64,000 bases of DNA from Flavobacterium circumlabens (GCF_004345565.1 NZ_SLWA01000013.1:1-64000); one strand, 5' to 3'; numbered from the stretch's first letter, positions 50,929 through 59,800 are shown. Notes: generated from the sequence alone by a model not told the origin. Numbers and translations: made by a program.

Positions 50929-52155
50929 ATGTTGTTAAGCTTTAGAGTTGCTAATTTTCGTTCCATAAATGAAATGGTCGAATTGTCTATGATACCTAGC
51001 GATTTAAAAAATCCTACAAACGTAATCAAGACGACAAATATTCAAGCAACAAAAAATAAAGATTATTATGCTTTAACTTCCGCAGCTATTTATGGCCCAA
51101 ATGCAAGTGGAAAGAGCAATATTATAAAAGCTTTGAATGAGTTTGTATATTTTGTTATAAAATCAACGGATAATAAACCTAATGAAGCAATTGATTTATA
51201 TGAACCATTCAGATTGGATAAGGAGTGCTTACAAAAGCCTTCTTTTTTTTCAATAGATTTATTAGTTGAAAATGTCTTGTATACTTATTCTATTGAAGTT
51301 TTTCGAAAGGAAGTTATTAGAGAATCTCTTTTTTTCTATCCTAAAGGATTGAAAGTTAAGGTGTTTGTAAGGAATGGGCAGGAATTTATTAAAGGAAATG
51401 GTTATGAAGGGATTTTTGAGAATATCAAACAACGTACAACTGAAAATCAGTTATTTCTAAGTAAAGCTGCAATTGAAAATGTTGAAATTGCAAAAGATGT
51501 TTTTCAAAAATTTGTTTCAATGATTATTCTTACAACAGATAGATTGCATTCTGATAGATTTAATAGAATGTATAGTAAAATTATGTTTAAAAATTTAGAT
51601 GCTTGGGGAGAAATATTGAAATTATCAAAATCATTAATTAAAAAATTTGATACTCAAGTTGTAGATTTTGAAGAAAAAGAAGATATAGTTAAAACTTTTC
51701 ATTTGAATGATAAAAATGAAAAAATTGAATTTGATTTTGAAGATGAGTCGTCAGGAACACAAAGAGTCATAGCATTTATTCCGTTTGTATTACATGTTTT
51801 ATTCGGAGGACATATTTTAATTGTTGATGAATTTGAAAGGAGCTTACATCCTGAAATTGCTCAATATATTTTGAGTTTATTTAATGATCCTGAAGTTAGT
51901 AAAAAAGGTGCGCAGTTTATATTTGCGACTCATGACACCACTTTATTAAGTCCTGAAAATAATTTACGAAGAGATCAAATCAATTTAGTTGAAAAAAATT
52001 CAAAAGGAGAAACAGAATTATATACAGTGTCAGATATCAAAGGAATTAGAGAAGGGAATTTCGAAAAATGGTATATTGAAGGAAGGTTAGGTGCAGTTCC
52101 GAATATAGCAAAAGAAACTTTTAGACATGAATTAATAGATTATATAAAATCATAA
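50929..52155 (+). CDS. AAA family ATPase of an AbiL/RloA-type defence pair
   Basis: 408 residues from the ATG at 50929 (a GTG three bases earlier is also in frame). The Walker A loop YGPNASGKSN is at 55-64, an ABC-like signature DESSGTQR near 275, Walker B HILIVDEFERSLHP near 298-311 and an H-loop-type FIFATHDTTLL near 335. The N-terminus LLSFRVANFRSINEM is typical of AAA_15/AAA_21 ATPases in OLD-, AbiL- and RloA-like systems. Two bases separate it from the RloB gene, so both act together. Codon use is more A+T-rich than that of the neighbouring lysS, which suggests recent acquisition (by eye). Confidence 0.88.
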   Translation: MLLSFRVANFRSINEMVELSMIPSDLKNPTNVIKTTNIQATKNKDYYALTSAAIYGPNASGKSNIIKALNEFVYFVIKSTDNKPNEAIDLYEPFRLDKECLQKPSFFSIDLLVENVLYTYSIEVFRKEVIRESLFFYPKGLKVKVFVRNGQEFIKGNGYEGIFENIKQRTTENQLFLSKAAIENVEIAKDVFQKFVSMIILTTDRLHSDRFNRMYSKIMFKNLDAWGEILKLSKSLIKKFDTQVVDFEEKEDIVKTFHLNDKNEKIEFDFEDESSGTQRVIAFIPFVLHVLFGGHILIVDEFERSLHPEIAQYILSLFNDPEVSKKGAQFIFATHDTTLLSPENNLRRDQINLVEKNSKGETELYTVSDIKGIREGNFEKWYIEGRLGAVPNIAKETFRHELIDYIKS

Positions 52156-52157
52156 TT

Positions 52158-52763
52158 ATGGCTAAAAGACCTCAAAATAATTTTAAGGAACGACAACTTA
52201 AATCAAAAGTTCTGATTCTATGTGAAGGATTGACTGAGAAGAATTATTTCAATGCTTTAAAAGAAGATTTAGGTTTGCCAAAAACTATTGCTGTAAATGT
52301 TTTTCAAAGTAATAAAGTTGATTGCAAAGGTGTTGTTGAAGAAGCTATAAAAAAGGCTAAACGAGATGGCTTTGAAGAAATATTTGTTGTTTTTGATCAT
52401 GATAATCAGTCTAAAAGAGATGAAGCTTTTAAATTGGCTAAAACTAAAAGTATAACTGTAATTTTTTCAAGTATATGTTTTGAGGGTTGGTATTTACTGC
52501 ATTATAAAAATTCAACTAAGGCCTTTTCTTCTGAAGCTGATTTAGAAAGAGAATTGAAAAAATGTATAGGAATGGAGAATTATGAGAAAAATAATTTTAA
52601 ACATTATTCAATTTTGAAAGACAAAATAGGAGATGCAAAATCTAATGCTGAAAAAAGCAGATTAGCGGTTATTCAAAATAATGAAGGCGTGGAAATTTTT
52701 AATTTAAATCCTTTTACTAATGTCGATGAATTAGTAATTTATTTAGAAAAACAAAAAACATAA
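52158..52763 (+). CDS. RloB-like (AbiLii) protein
   Basis: 201 residues. RloB family features are VLILCEGLTEKNYFNAL (E and T/E near residues 22-28, Toprim-like first acidic block), FVVFDHDNQSKRDEAF (DxD block, about 73-88) and FEGWYLLHY. The fold is thought to be Toprim-like, so a nuclease effector that acts when the partner ATPase detects phage is a reasonable model (inference). The gene follows the ATPase by two bases and ends at a palindromic terminator. The pair matches the AbiL-type two-gene abortive-infection arrangement. Confidence 0.85.
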   Translation: MAKRPQNNFKERQLKSKVLILCEGLTEKNYFNALKEDLGLPKTIAVNVFQSNKVDCKGVVEEAIKKAKRDGFEEIFVVFDHDNQSKRDEAFKLAKTKSITVIFSSICFEGWYLLHYKNSTKAFSSEADLERELKKCIGMENYEKNNFKHYSILKDKIGDAKSNAEKSRLAVIQNNEGVEIFNLNPFTNVDELVIYLEKQKT

Positions 52764-52793
52764 AAAAAGAGCTTCAAATTTGAAGCTCTTTTT
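52764..52793. terminator. Bidirectional terminator between rloB-like gene and lysS
   Basis: AAAAAGAGCTTCAAA and TTTGAAGCTCTTTTT form a perfect 30-base palindrome with A- and T-runs. It serves both convergent genes. Confidence 0.88.
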
Positions 52794-52817
52794 ATTACTA
52801 TTATATTTGAAATTCAT

Positions 52818-54521
52818 TTACTCCACCAATTCCACAAATTTAAACTCACCTTCAACAGCCACTTTAGTTAAACCGTGTTTAGATAAGTTTTTCATTGATG
52901 CATCCCATTTTTTACCGCTTAAATTAGCAGTAATTTTTAATTGCTGAAGATCCATTTTATTTTCATTTCCTTTCAATAAATCTACAATAAATTTTTCTTC
53001 ATCAGACAATTCAATCTGAGCTTGTTTTTTCTCCGGACGCATTTGCGGGAACAATAAAACTTCCTGAATAGAAGCGTTATTGGTTAAATACATAATCAGA
53101 CGGTCCATTCCAATTCCCATTCCGGAAGTTGGCGGCATACCATATTCAAGCGCTCTCAGGAAATCTTCGTCGATTATACCATTTGCTTCATCATCACCTT
53201 TTTCAGCCAGACGCATCTGGTCTTCAAAACGCTCACGCTGATCAATTGGATCGTTCAGTTCAGAATACGCATTTGCGATTTCTTTTCCACAAACCATTAA
53301 TTCAAAACGCTCTGTAAGCTCCGGATTATCGCGGTGTTCTTTACATAACGGTGACATTTCTTTAGGGTAATCGGTAATGAAAGTAGGCTGAATATAATTT
53401 CCTTCGCATTTCGCACCAAAAATTTCATCAATCAATTTTCCTTTCCCCATTGTTTTATCAACGTCAATTCCCATTCCTCTTGCTGCGTCAAACAATTCCT
53501 CTTCTGTTTTACCCGAAATATCAAATCCGGTAAAATGTTTAATAGAATCCGTCATTGTTACGCGGGCATAAGGTGCTTTAAAGTTGATTTGATGCTCACC
53601 AAAAGTAGCTTCGCTGGTTCCGTTTACGGCAATAGCACAATGTTCAAGCAAACCTTCTGCAAATTCCATCATCCAGTTGTAGTCTTTGTAGGCTACATAT
53701 ATTTCCATGGCGGTAAATTCAGGATTATGCGTTCTGTCCATTCCTTCATTTCTAAAGTTTTTAGAGAACTCATAAACACCTTCAAAACCACCAACAATTA
53801 ATCTTTTTAAGTACAATTCGTTGGCAATACGCATGTAAAGCGGAATATCAAGCGAGTTATGATGCGTAGTAAAAGGTCTCGCCGCAGCTCCACCGGGAAT
53901 TGACTGTAAAACCGGAGTTTCCACTTCAAGATATCCTGCATCATTAAAATAGCCACGCATAGCAGTGTACAACTTCGTACGTTTGATGAAGTTTTCCTTT
54001 ACTTGTGGATTAACCGTTAAATCTACATAGCGCATTCTGTAACGTAACTCAGGATCGTTAAAGGCATCGTGTATATTTCCGTCCTCATCTACTTTTGGTA
54101 AAGGAAGCGGGCGTAACGTTTTGCTTAAAAAAGTAAATCCGTCCACGCGAATACATTGTGCACCCACTTTTGTAGTAAACAATTCACCTTCAATACCAAT
54201 AAAGTCGCCTAAATCGGTTAATTTTTTAAAAACCTGATTGTATAAAGTTTTGTCGTCACCTTCACACAAAACATCACGATTCACGTACAATTGAATACGG
54301 CCTTCGCTATCCTGTAATTCAGCAAAACAGGCTTTCCCCTGATCTCTCACACTCATCAAACGTCCGGCAACGATCACCTTCTTACCTTCTTCGAAAGACT
54401 CCTTAATTTGCTTAGAAGTATGATTTACAGGAAAAAGATTAGCCGGATAAGGATTGATTCCTAAGTTGCGTAAGTTTTGAAGTTTCTCTCTTCGAATGAT
54501 TTCTTGTTCAGATAAGGCCAT
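52818..54521 (-). CDS. lysS: Lysine-tRNA ligase, class II
   Basis: 567 residues. An N-terminal OB-fold anticodon domain (about 50-150, VAGRLMSVRDQGKACFAEL) precedes the class II core with motif 2 FRNEGMDRTHNPEF (about 249-262) and motif 3 GMGIGMDRL (about 475-483). The last 65 or so residues (after LLFPQMRPE) extend beyond the usual 500-residue enzyme, a tail seen in Bacteroidota LysS; it looks like a small helix-strand domain. The leader holds heptamer repeats and a structured repeat. It is convergent with the defence-like pair. Confidence 0.96.
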   Translation of the reverse strand: MALSEQEIIRREKLQNLRNLGINPYPANLFPVNHTSKQIKESFEEGKKVIVAGRLMSVRDQGKACFAELQDSEGRIQLYVNRDVLCEGDDKTLYNQVFKKLTDLGDFIGIEGELFTTKVGAQCIRVDGFTFLSKTLRPLPLPKVDEDGNIHDAFNDPELRYRMRYVDLTVNPQVKENFIKRTKLYTAMRGYFNDAGYLEVETPVLQSIPGGAAARPFTTHHNSLDIPLYMRIANELYLKRLIVGGFEGVYEFSKNFRNEGMDRTHNPEFTAMEIYVAYKDYNWMMEFAEGLLEHCAIAVNGTSEATFGEHQINFKAPYARVTMTDSIKHFTGFDISGKTEEELFDAARGMGIDVDKTMGKGKLIDEIFGAKCEGNYIQPTFITDYPKEMSPLCKEHRDNPELTERFELMVCGKEIANAYSELNDPIDQRERFEDQMRLAEKGDDEANGIIDEDFLRALEYGMPPTSGMGIGMDRLIMYLTNNASIQEVLLFPQMRPEKKQAQIELSDEEKFIVDLLKGNENKMDLQQLKITANLSGKKWDASMKNLSKHGLTKVAVEGEFKFVELVE

Positions 54522-54543
54522 TATATACTGTTTTTTAAGTGTG

Positions 54544-54551
54544 CAAAGATA
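54544..54551 (-). promoter_or_regulatory. Candidate -7 box of lysS
   Basis: The minus strand reads TATCTTTG followed by CACAC, 22 bases before the ATG. CTG instead of TTG lies at a 19-base spacer (54571-54573). Confidence 0.5.
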
Positions 54552-54561
54552 AACAAAAGAA

Positions 54562-54589
54562 TGTAGATTTCAGAATGCAGATTTTAGAT
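54562..54589. repeat. Heptamer run upstream of lysS
   Basis: TGTAGAT, TTCAGAA, TGCAGAT and TTTAGAT are consecutive with period 7; the inverse belongs to the AATCTAA family seen before der and hemL. Confidence 0.65.
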
Positions 54590-54633
54590 TTTTTGCAGCA
54601 GTATTTTATCGTATTTAAATCGCCTTTTGTCCC

Positions 54634-54707
54634 GTCCCGATAGCTATCGGGACTATATATCTTTTTTTGTAGAAAAAGCAAAAAAAGGATACCGTTTCTA
54701 TCGGGAC
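54634..54707 (-). repeat. Structured intergenic repeat, copy 2 (inverted)
   Basis: On the minus strand AGTCCCGATAG leads to the shared core GATnGAAnCGGnATCC. A hairpin follows, with CTTTTTTTG pairing with CAAAAAAAG, then AT and the perfect 20-bp palindrome GTCCCGATAGCTATCGGGAC (54634-54653). Compared with copy 1 (1392-1473) the stem sequence differs on both sides but still pairs. It fills part of the 323-base divergent gap between lysS and a lipoprotein gene; the remainder holds only the lysS promoter and heptamers. Confidence 0.6.
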
Positions 54708-54844
54708 TATTGAGGAAATTTTAGTTTTTAAAAGACGTTTTGGTTGGGATGGTTACCGATATGTGTTTAAAAAATAGTTTGTAAGAAATTAAGCAAAAAC
54801 CTCATTATCTTAGCCATTCAAAACCTCAGAACCTTTCAGGAAAA

Positions 54845-55570
54845 ATGAAATACAATTCAATACTAATACTAGTAATTCTGCTAACAAGCTGTCAGATTAC
54901 CGAAACGATTCATCTAAACGCAGACGGAAGCGGAACCATTGAAGTCGTTACTTTTCGCGACGAAAACAGTTATATGCAACTGGCAGGTGAGAATTATTCC
55001 AAAGAAGAAAAATTTCAGGATACCACTTACATTTTTAGTGAGTATATCAAAAAATACAACGAAACATTCGTAAAATATACACCCGAAGAACAAAAGTTAT
55101 TTCAGCAATATTCCAATGTGAAAGTACATCTTAAGAAGAGTTCATTCGAAAAAGAATTTCGGGACGTGTTTTCGCTGAACTTCAATAAAATTTCAGAAGT
55201 TCCGGATTTGTATAAAACCGAGAATTATGCTGATGATATCAAATACAACTATGCTTTAACAGCAGAAAATCATTATTATAAAGTTGCTTATGCTTTTGAA
55301 GGGAAAGTTTTTAAGCGTCTGGTCTCTATTACAAATGAAACTGAATTACAAAAAGCAAAAGAGGAATTTAAAAAGATTGATCCCAAATATGCTTCGTTAA
55401 AACTGACGCAGCTTTATACGTTAAAGTATCATTTTTCCGGAAAAATAAAATCAGTTTCAAATCCAAAAGGAGTAATAAGTTCAGATAAAAAATCAGTTGT
55501 GGTAGAATTTCAACTTTCAGACTGTCTGCAAAATCCTGAAAGTACAAGTCTGGAAATAGTTTTGGAATAA
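54845..55570 (+). CDS. Lipoprotein, paralog of the following gene
   Basis: 241 residues with a lipoprotein signal ending at LLTSC (Cys16). The mature start ITETIHLNADGSGTIEV and the C-terminal YTLKYHFSGKIKSVSNPKG correspond to NIYVNDNGAGKFSV and YILKYHFPKKIKKVSNPDA in the next gene, so the two are paralogs. I do not recognise the family; the pattern of a strand-rich start and end around a helical middle recalls LppM-like periplasmic domains. It is 53 bases from its paralog and probably shares a transcript with it and lipB. Confidence 0.78.
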   Translation: MKYNSILILVILLTSCQITETIHLNADGSGTIEVVTFRDENSYMQLAGENYSKEEKFQDTTYIFSEYIKKYNETFVKYTPEEQKLFQQYSNVKVHLKKSSFEKEFRDVFSLNFNKISEVPDLYKTENYADDIKYNYALTAENHYYKVAYAFEGKVFKRLVSITNETELQKAKEEFKKIDPKYASLKLTQLYTLKYHFSGKIKSVSNPKGVISSDKKSVVVEFQLSDCLQNPESTSLEIVLE

Positions 55571-55623
55571 AGTAGCGAAACAATTAAAAATACTCTTCGT
55601 ATCTTTGGGAAAAATAAACCACG

Positions 55624-56382
55624 ATGAAATTATATAAATTACTTACTTTTTCTTTTTTATTCGCAGCACTTACAAGCTGTACTTTCACAGAAAATATTTA
55701 TGTAAACGATAACGGAGCCGGGAAATTCTCTGTAGATATGGACGGTTCTTCTCTAATGGCAATGGCCGGTGACCAAATTGGAAGTCAAATGGGAGCTGAA
55801 GCAAAAAAGGATATTGATTCTACGTTTACCTTCAAACAATTATTTGCAGCAAAAAAAGACAGTATCGCCAAGCTTTCCCCGGAAGCCCAAAAGGAACTTA
55901 AAAAAATAGAAAACTTTGTAGTTCACACTAAAATGAGCAGTGAAAAGAAAGAGTTTTTAATGACACTTTCTACAGATTTTAAAAACGTAAATGAATTGCA
56001 GGATATCTTGCAGACACTAAGTGCTTTTCAGAAATTAGAGCAGGGCGCAAGTGCTGCTGCAAGTCCTTTTGGAAGTAATTTTGGCAATAATAACAGCAAG
56101 CTAAGTTATACCTACAACGGAAAGAAATTTACCCGTACAGCAGTAATTGATCAGCAAAAAATGGCTGCAAAAGCAAAAGATACGACAGCGGATATGTCTA
56201 AAATGATTTTTTCCTCTTCCAATTACATCCTGAAATATCATTTCCCGAAAAAGATTAAAAAGGTATCTAATCCGGACGCTTTGTTTAGTGAAGACCGAAA
56301 AACAATTACAATTCAATACCCTTTTACGGATTATATGGAGAATCCTGACAAACTCAACTTTGAAGTAGAGTTTGAAAAATAA
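55624..56382 (+). CDS. Lipoprotein, paralog of the preceding gene
   Basis: 252 residues, lipoprotein signal ending at AALTSC (Cys19). ENIYVNDNGAGKFSVDMDGSSLMAMAG opens the mature part, a helical region with FKQLFAAKKDSIAKLSPEAQ follows, then a Gly/Ala/Asn-rich loop (about 143-158) and the conserved end YHFPKKIKKVSNPDALFSEDRKTITIQYPF. It stops six bases before lipB, which implies cotranscription, although a direct role in lipoylation is not suggested by the sequence. Confidence 0.78.
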   Translation: MKLYKLLTFSFLFAALTSCTFTENIYVNDNGAGKFSVDMDGSSLMAMAGDQIGSQMGAEAKKDIDSTFTFKQLFAAKKDSIAKLSPEAQKELKKIENFVVHTKMSSEKKEFLMTLSTDFKNVNELQDILQTLSAFQKLEQGASAAASPFGSNFGNNNSKLSYTYNGKKFTRTAVIDQQKMAAKAKDTTADMSKMIFSSSNYILKYHFPKKIKKVSNPDALFSEDRKTITIQYPFTDYMENPDKLNFEVEFEK

Positions 56383-56387
56383 TAAAA

Positions 56388-57092
56388 ATGAATAAAAAAA
56401 TTCAACTTCAGGATTTAGGAAATAAAGATTATAAATCGACCTGGGAATATCAGGAAGAACTTTTCAAGGATATTGTCGACTTAAAAATAAAAAACAGAAG
56501 AGAAGAACTCGATTTGCCAACACCCAATTATTTGCTGTTTGTAGAGCATCCGCATGTTTATACTTTAGGTAAAAGCGGTGATTTGGAAAACTTGCTTTTA
56601 AACGAAAAACAACTCGAAGCCAAAGGAGCGACTTTTTATAAAATCAATCGCGGTGGTGACATTACGTATCACGGCCCCGGGCAAATTGTAGGGTATCCGA
56701 TTTTAGATTTGGAAAACTTCTTTACCGATATTCATAAATATTTGCGTTTTCTGGAAGAAGCTATTATTCTGACATTGAAGGAATATGGTTTGGAATGTGG
56801 CCGAAGCGAAGGAGAAACCGGAGTGTGGCTGGGGGTCGGAACTCCATTTGCGAGAAAAATTTGTGCACTTGGTGTGCGTGCTTCACGCTGGGTAACCATG
56901 CATGGATTTGCCTTAAATGTTAACGTAGATTTAGGTTATTTTGATAATATCATACCCTGTGGAATTCGTGGAAAAGCGGTTACCTCTTTGCAAGTAGAAT
57001 TAGGCGTAGAAAAAGTGGATGAAGAAGAAGTGAAAGCCAAAATTCTGAAACACCTTACCCGTTTATTTGAAGCTGAATTTATTCAGGAATAA
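56388..57092 (+). CDS. lipB: Octanoyl-ACP:protein N-octanoyltransferase (lipoate synthesis)
   Basis: 234 residues. LipB moves octanoate from ACP to lipoyl domains. The conserved RGGDITYHGPGQIVGYP (about 83-99), the catalytic Lys in ARKICALGVRASRWVTMHG and the catalytic Cys in IIPCGIRGKAVTSL are all present. FVEHPHVYTLGKSG matches the N-terminal block. Length is normal for Bacteroidota. It is the third gene of a run with two lipoproteins; lipA is not here. Confidence 0.96.
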   Translation: MNKKIQLQDLGNKDYKSTWEYQEELFKDIVDLKIKNRREELDLPTPNYLLFVEHPHVYTLGKSGDLENLLLNEKQLEAKGATFYKINRGGDITYHGPGQIVGYPILDLENFFTDIHKYLRFLEEAIILTLKEYGLECGRSEGETGVWLGVGTPFARKICALGVRASRWVTMHGFALNVNVDLGYFDNIIPCGIRGKAVTSLQVELGVEKVDEEEVKAKILKHLTRLFEAEFIQE

Positions 57093-57110
57093 TATATTTA
57101 AAAGAAAAGA

Positions 57111-57932
57111 ATGAAAAATTCTGAAGAAAATAACAATTACAGAATTGCTGTTCCTTCAGAATTTGAATCTGTTTTTTCTCATTTCTATTTTGCTGAAAAT
57201 AAAACGGATTCTTCTGTAGTAAAAACGTTATTGCCCAGTTTTCAGACCATACTGGTCTTTACTTTTGGAGGAAATGTATCTTTAAAATCACAACAAAATC
57301 ATGTCCTTCAGGCTGAAAAATGTCTTGTTTTAGGTCCAATAAAACAGGCTTTTGACTATACTTTAGAACCCAATTCTGAAATTCTGGTGGCTAATTTTAA
57401 AGAAGATGCCTTCTACAGGTTTTTTGGAAACGCCCTTTTAACACATTCTTTGCCGATTCATCCGGACGCTCTGCTTGCTGAAAATTGTTTTAGTGCTTTA
57501 TGGGAAGAATTAAAAATAATTCCGGACACCAGGGATCGCGTAAATTACATCCTGGATTTTTGTAAACCTTATTTAAAAGAGCAAAATACTATCACGGCAC
57601 TTTTGGCTGATTTTAAGGATGAAAGCTTAAATCCGATCAAAGCAATTGCTTCCAGAACCAATCAGACAGAAAGGAATATTCAGCTCAACCAAAAGAAATT
57701 TTTTGGTTACACCATTAAAGAAGTGAATCGTTATGAGCGCTTTTTAAAAGCTGTTGAGCAAATCCAGAAAAATACGCAGACCGATGCAAAAACAGATTGG
57801 CTCACCATTGTAGCCGATTGTGGTTATTACGACCAGAGCCAGCTTATCCATGATTTTAAATATTATATGAATTTGTCTCCTGTAAAATTTCTTAAATTCC
57901 AACAAGATATCTGTATGGCTAAAGATTTTTAG
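57111..57932 (+). CDS. AraC family transcriptional regulator
   Basis: 273 residues. The N-terminal part (about 1-150) resembles the effector-binding domain of AraC-like proteins (LPSFQTILVFTFGG, QAEKCLVLGPIKQAF). The C-terminal helix-turn-helix pair has IASRTNQTERNIQLNQKKFFGYTIKEVNRYERFL and WLTIVADCGYYDQSQLIHDFKYYMNLSPVKF, the usual second-HTH consensus. It is followed by a second AraC regulator after 27 bases. Inducer unknown. Confidence 0.88.
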   Translation: MKNSEENNNYRIAVPSEFESVFSHFYFAENKTDSSVVKTLLPSFQTILVFTFGGNVSLKSQQNHVLQAEKCLVLGPIKQAFDYTLEPNSEILVANFKEDAFYRFFGNALLTHSLPIHPDALLAENCFSALWEELKIIPDTRDRVNYILDFCKPYLKEQNTITALLADFKDESLNPIKAIASRTNQTERNIQLNQKKFFGYTIKEVNRYERFLKAVEQIQKNTQTDAKTDWLTIVADCGYYDQSQLIHDFKYYMNLSPVKFLKFQQDICMAKDF

Positions 57933-57959
57933 TTTGTTTGAATTTTGTAACTTTGTGAA

Positions 57960-58859
57960 ATGGAGAAGACAGAAACTATAGAAGATTTTTATCGCAGCAA
58001 ACTCAATTTTATGCCCGATAACCTTAAAAAAGAAATCGGACATTTTAATGTATTTGTGTTGGATGATTTTATGGGCTGCAGTGCAAAACCAATTCCGTAC
58101 AGCCGTAAGGATTATTTTAAAATCAGTTTGATTATTGGTAAAAACAGAGTTCATTATGCCGATAAGATTGTGGAGATCGAGGAGCATGCCTTGTTCTTTG
58201 CCAACCCGCAGATTCCGTATAATTGGGAACAGTTAGAAGAACACCAGACCGGTTTTTTCTGTGTTTTTACGGAAGCTTTTTTCCATCAGTTCGGGAATTT
58301 GAAAGAATATCCGGTTTTTAAACCAAACGGGAGTTTTATTTATTCGATCGACACTGAACAAACAGAGAAAATCAAATTGATTTACAGGCAGATGATAGAA
58401 GAAATCAATTCTGATTATGCTTATAAATACGATGTGTTACGTAATCTGGTTTTTGAATTGATTCACAGTGCGATGAAAATGCAGCCTGCTAATCTTTCCG
58501 TCAACCAGCATTCTAATGCTTCAAATCGAATTTCGTCCTTGTTTCTGGAATTGTTGGAAAGACAGTTTCCTATTGAAAATTCAAGACAGCGTTTTACATT
58601 GCGTTCAGCAGCAGATTTTGCCAATCAATTAACGATTCATGTGAATCATTTAAATCGGGCTTTAAAAGAAACCACTCAAAAAACCACTTCAGAAGTTATT
58701 GCGGAACGTCTTTTACAGGAAGCCAAAATTCTTTTGAAACACACCGATTGGAATATTGCTGAAATTGCCTATAGCTTAGGATTTGAAGAGCCGACGCATT
58801 TTAATAATTTTTTCAAAAAGAATATTCAGCTTACACCCCGACAATTCCGGACTGTTTGA
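57960..58859 (+). CDS. AraC family transcriptional regulator, likely regulator of the adjacent dehydrogenase
   Basis: 299 residues. An N-terminal cupin-like sensing domain (about 25-150, KDYFKISLIIG and EHALFFANPQIPYNWEQLEEHQTGFFCVF) precedes a C-terminal AraC DNA-binding domain with FANQLTIHVNHLNRALKETTQ, SEVIAERLLQEAKILLKHTDWNIAEIAYSLGFEEPTHFNNFFKK. AraC regulators of this type often control adjacent short-chain dehydrogenases in Bacteroidota; here the SDR and quinone reductase follow. A TAACTTTG box at 57948-57955 sits only five bases before the ATG. Confidence 0.92.
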   Translation: MEKTETIEDFYRSKLNFMPDNLKKEIGHFNVFVLDDFMGCSAKPIPYSRKDYFKISLIIGKNRVHYADKIVEIEEHALFFANPQIPYNWEQLEEHQTGFFCVFTEAFFHQFGNLKEYPVFKPNGSFIYSIDTEQTEKIKLIYRQMIEEINSDYAYKYDVLRNLVFELIHSAMKMQPANLSVNQHSNASNRISSLFLELLERQFPIENSRQRFTLRSAADFANQLTIHVNHLNRALKETTQKTTSEVIAERLLQEAKILLKHTDWNIAEIAYSLGFEEPTHFNNFFKKNIQLTPRQFRTV

Positions 58860-58911
58860 ATTTTGTAAGTAATGGTTTGAATTTCGTTATCCCTGACCTG
58901 TACTTCCGGCC

Positions 58912-58919
58912 TAATTTTG
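58912..58919 (+). promoter_or_regulatory. Candidate -7 box of the SDR gene
   Basis: TAATTTTG matches TAnnTTTG, 25 bases before the ATG; no TTG is at standard spacing. Confidence 0.4.
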
Positions 58920-58944
58920 CCTTGTAATTAAAACAATATAAATT

Positions 58945-59784
58945 ATGGAAACTAAAAAAGTATGGTTTGTAACAGGAGCCTCAAAAGGTTTGGGTTTAAT
59001 CTTAGTTCAGAAATTATTAAGAGAAGGTTTTAGAGTCGCTGCAACTTCAAGAGATATCAATTCATTAATTAAAGAAGTTAGCGCAGCATCAGACCAGTTT
59101 TTGCCTTTAGAAATGGATCTGGTTACAGAAAGCAGTGTTCACGCGGCGGTTGCCAGAACAATTAGTCATTTTAAAACAATAGACGTTGTGGTAAACAACG
59201 CAGGTTATGGACAGATCGGTACATTGGAAGAACTTTCTGATGAAGAAGCAAGACAAAATTTTGATGTTAATGTTTTCGGTTTGCTAAATGTTATCCGAAA
59301 CACAATGCCATATTTCAGAGCCAACAGATCAGGTCATTTCTTCAATATTTCTTCTATTGGAGGATATCACGGAGGTTTTCCGGGTTGGGGAATTTACTGT
59401 TCTACTAAATTTGCCGTTTCCGGTCTGACGGAAGGTTTAAAAGCAGAGGCAAAAGCTTTCGGAGTAAATGTAACGTTGGTTTATCCAGGTTATTTCAGAA
59501 CCAGTTTCCTGTCTTCGGATTCTATGGGATTGCCTAAAAATCCGATTGCAGATTATGAAGAAGCGCGTCAGTCTGTTTTAACGCATCAAAATGAAATCAA
59601 TGGAAATCAGCCGGGAGATCCTGAGAAAGCGGTTGCGGCTTTAATTCAGATCAGCAAAGAAAAAAATCCGCCACTGCATTTGTTCTTAGGTGAAGATGCC
59701 TACAATATGGCAAATGCTAAAATTGAAGAAGTTGAAGCTGACCTGGAAGCGTGGAAAGCGATGACAATTGCAACAAATTTTTAA
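58945..59784 (+). CDS. Short-chain dehydrogenase/reductase
   Basis: 279 residues of classical SDR type. The NAD(P) motif TGASKGLG is at 10-17, NNAGYG near 85-90, the catalytic Ser in NISSIGGYHGG and the YxxxK pair in GIYCSTKFAVSG (Tyr and Lys about 154-158). It belongs to the group of AraC-linked SDRs; the substrate is unknown. It lies downstream of two AraC regulators, has its own -7 box and ends at a terminator. Confidence 0.93.
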   Translation: METKKVWFVTGASKGLGLILVQKLLREGFRVAATSRDINSLIKEVSAASDQFLPLEMDLVTESSVHAAVARTISHFKTIDVVVNNAGYGQIGTLEELSDEEARQNFDVNVFGLLNVIRNTMPYFRANRSGHFFNISSIGGYHGGFPGWGIYCSTKFAVSGLTEGLKAEAKAFGVNVTLVYPGYFRTSFLSSDSMGLPKNPIADYEEARQSVLTHQNEINGNQPGDPEKAVAALIQISKEKNPPLHLFLGEDAYNMANAKIEEVEADLEAWKAMTIATNF

Positions 59785-59800
59785 TAAATTAGAATTTCAA

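Noticed and set aside
50929..52763. Retron or Gabija system
   Set aside because: No reverse transcriptase or UvrD-like helicase gene is present; the second protein fits RloB better than an OLD-Toprim fusion.
57948..57955. TAACTTTG as promoter of the second AraC gene
   Set aside because: It ends five bases before the ATG and lacks a TTG at 17-23 bases. The protein N-terminus looks genuine, so this is probably chance unless the mRNA is leaderless.
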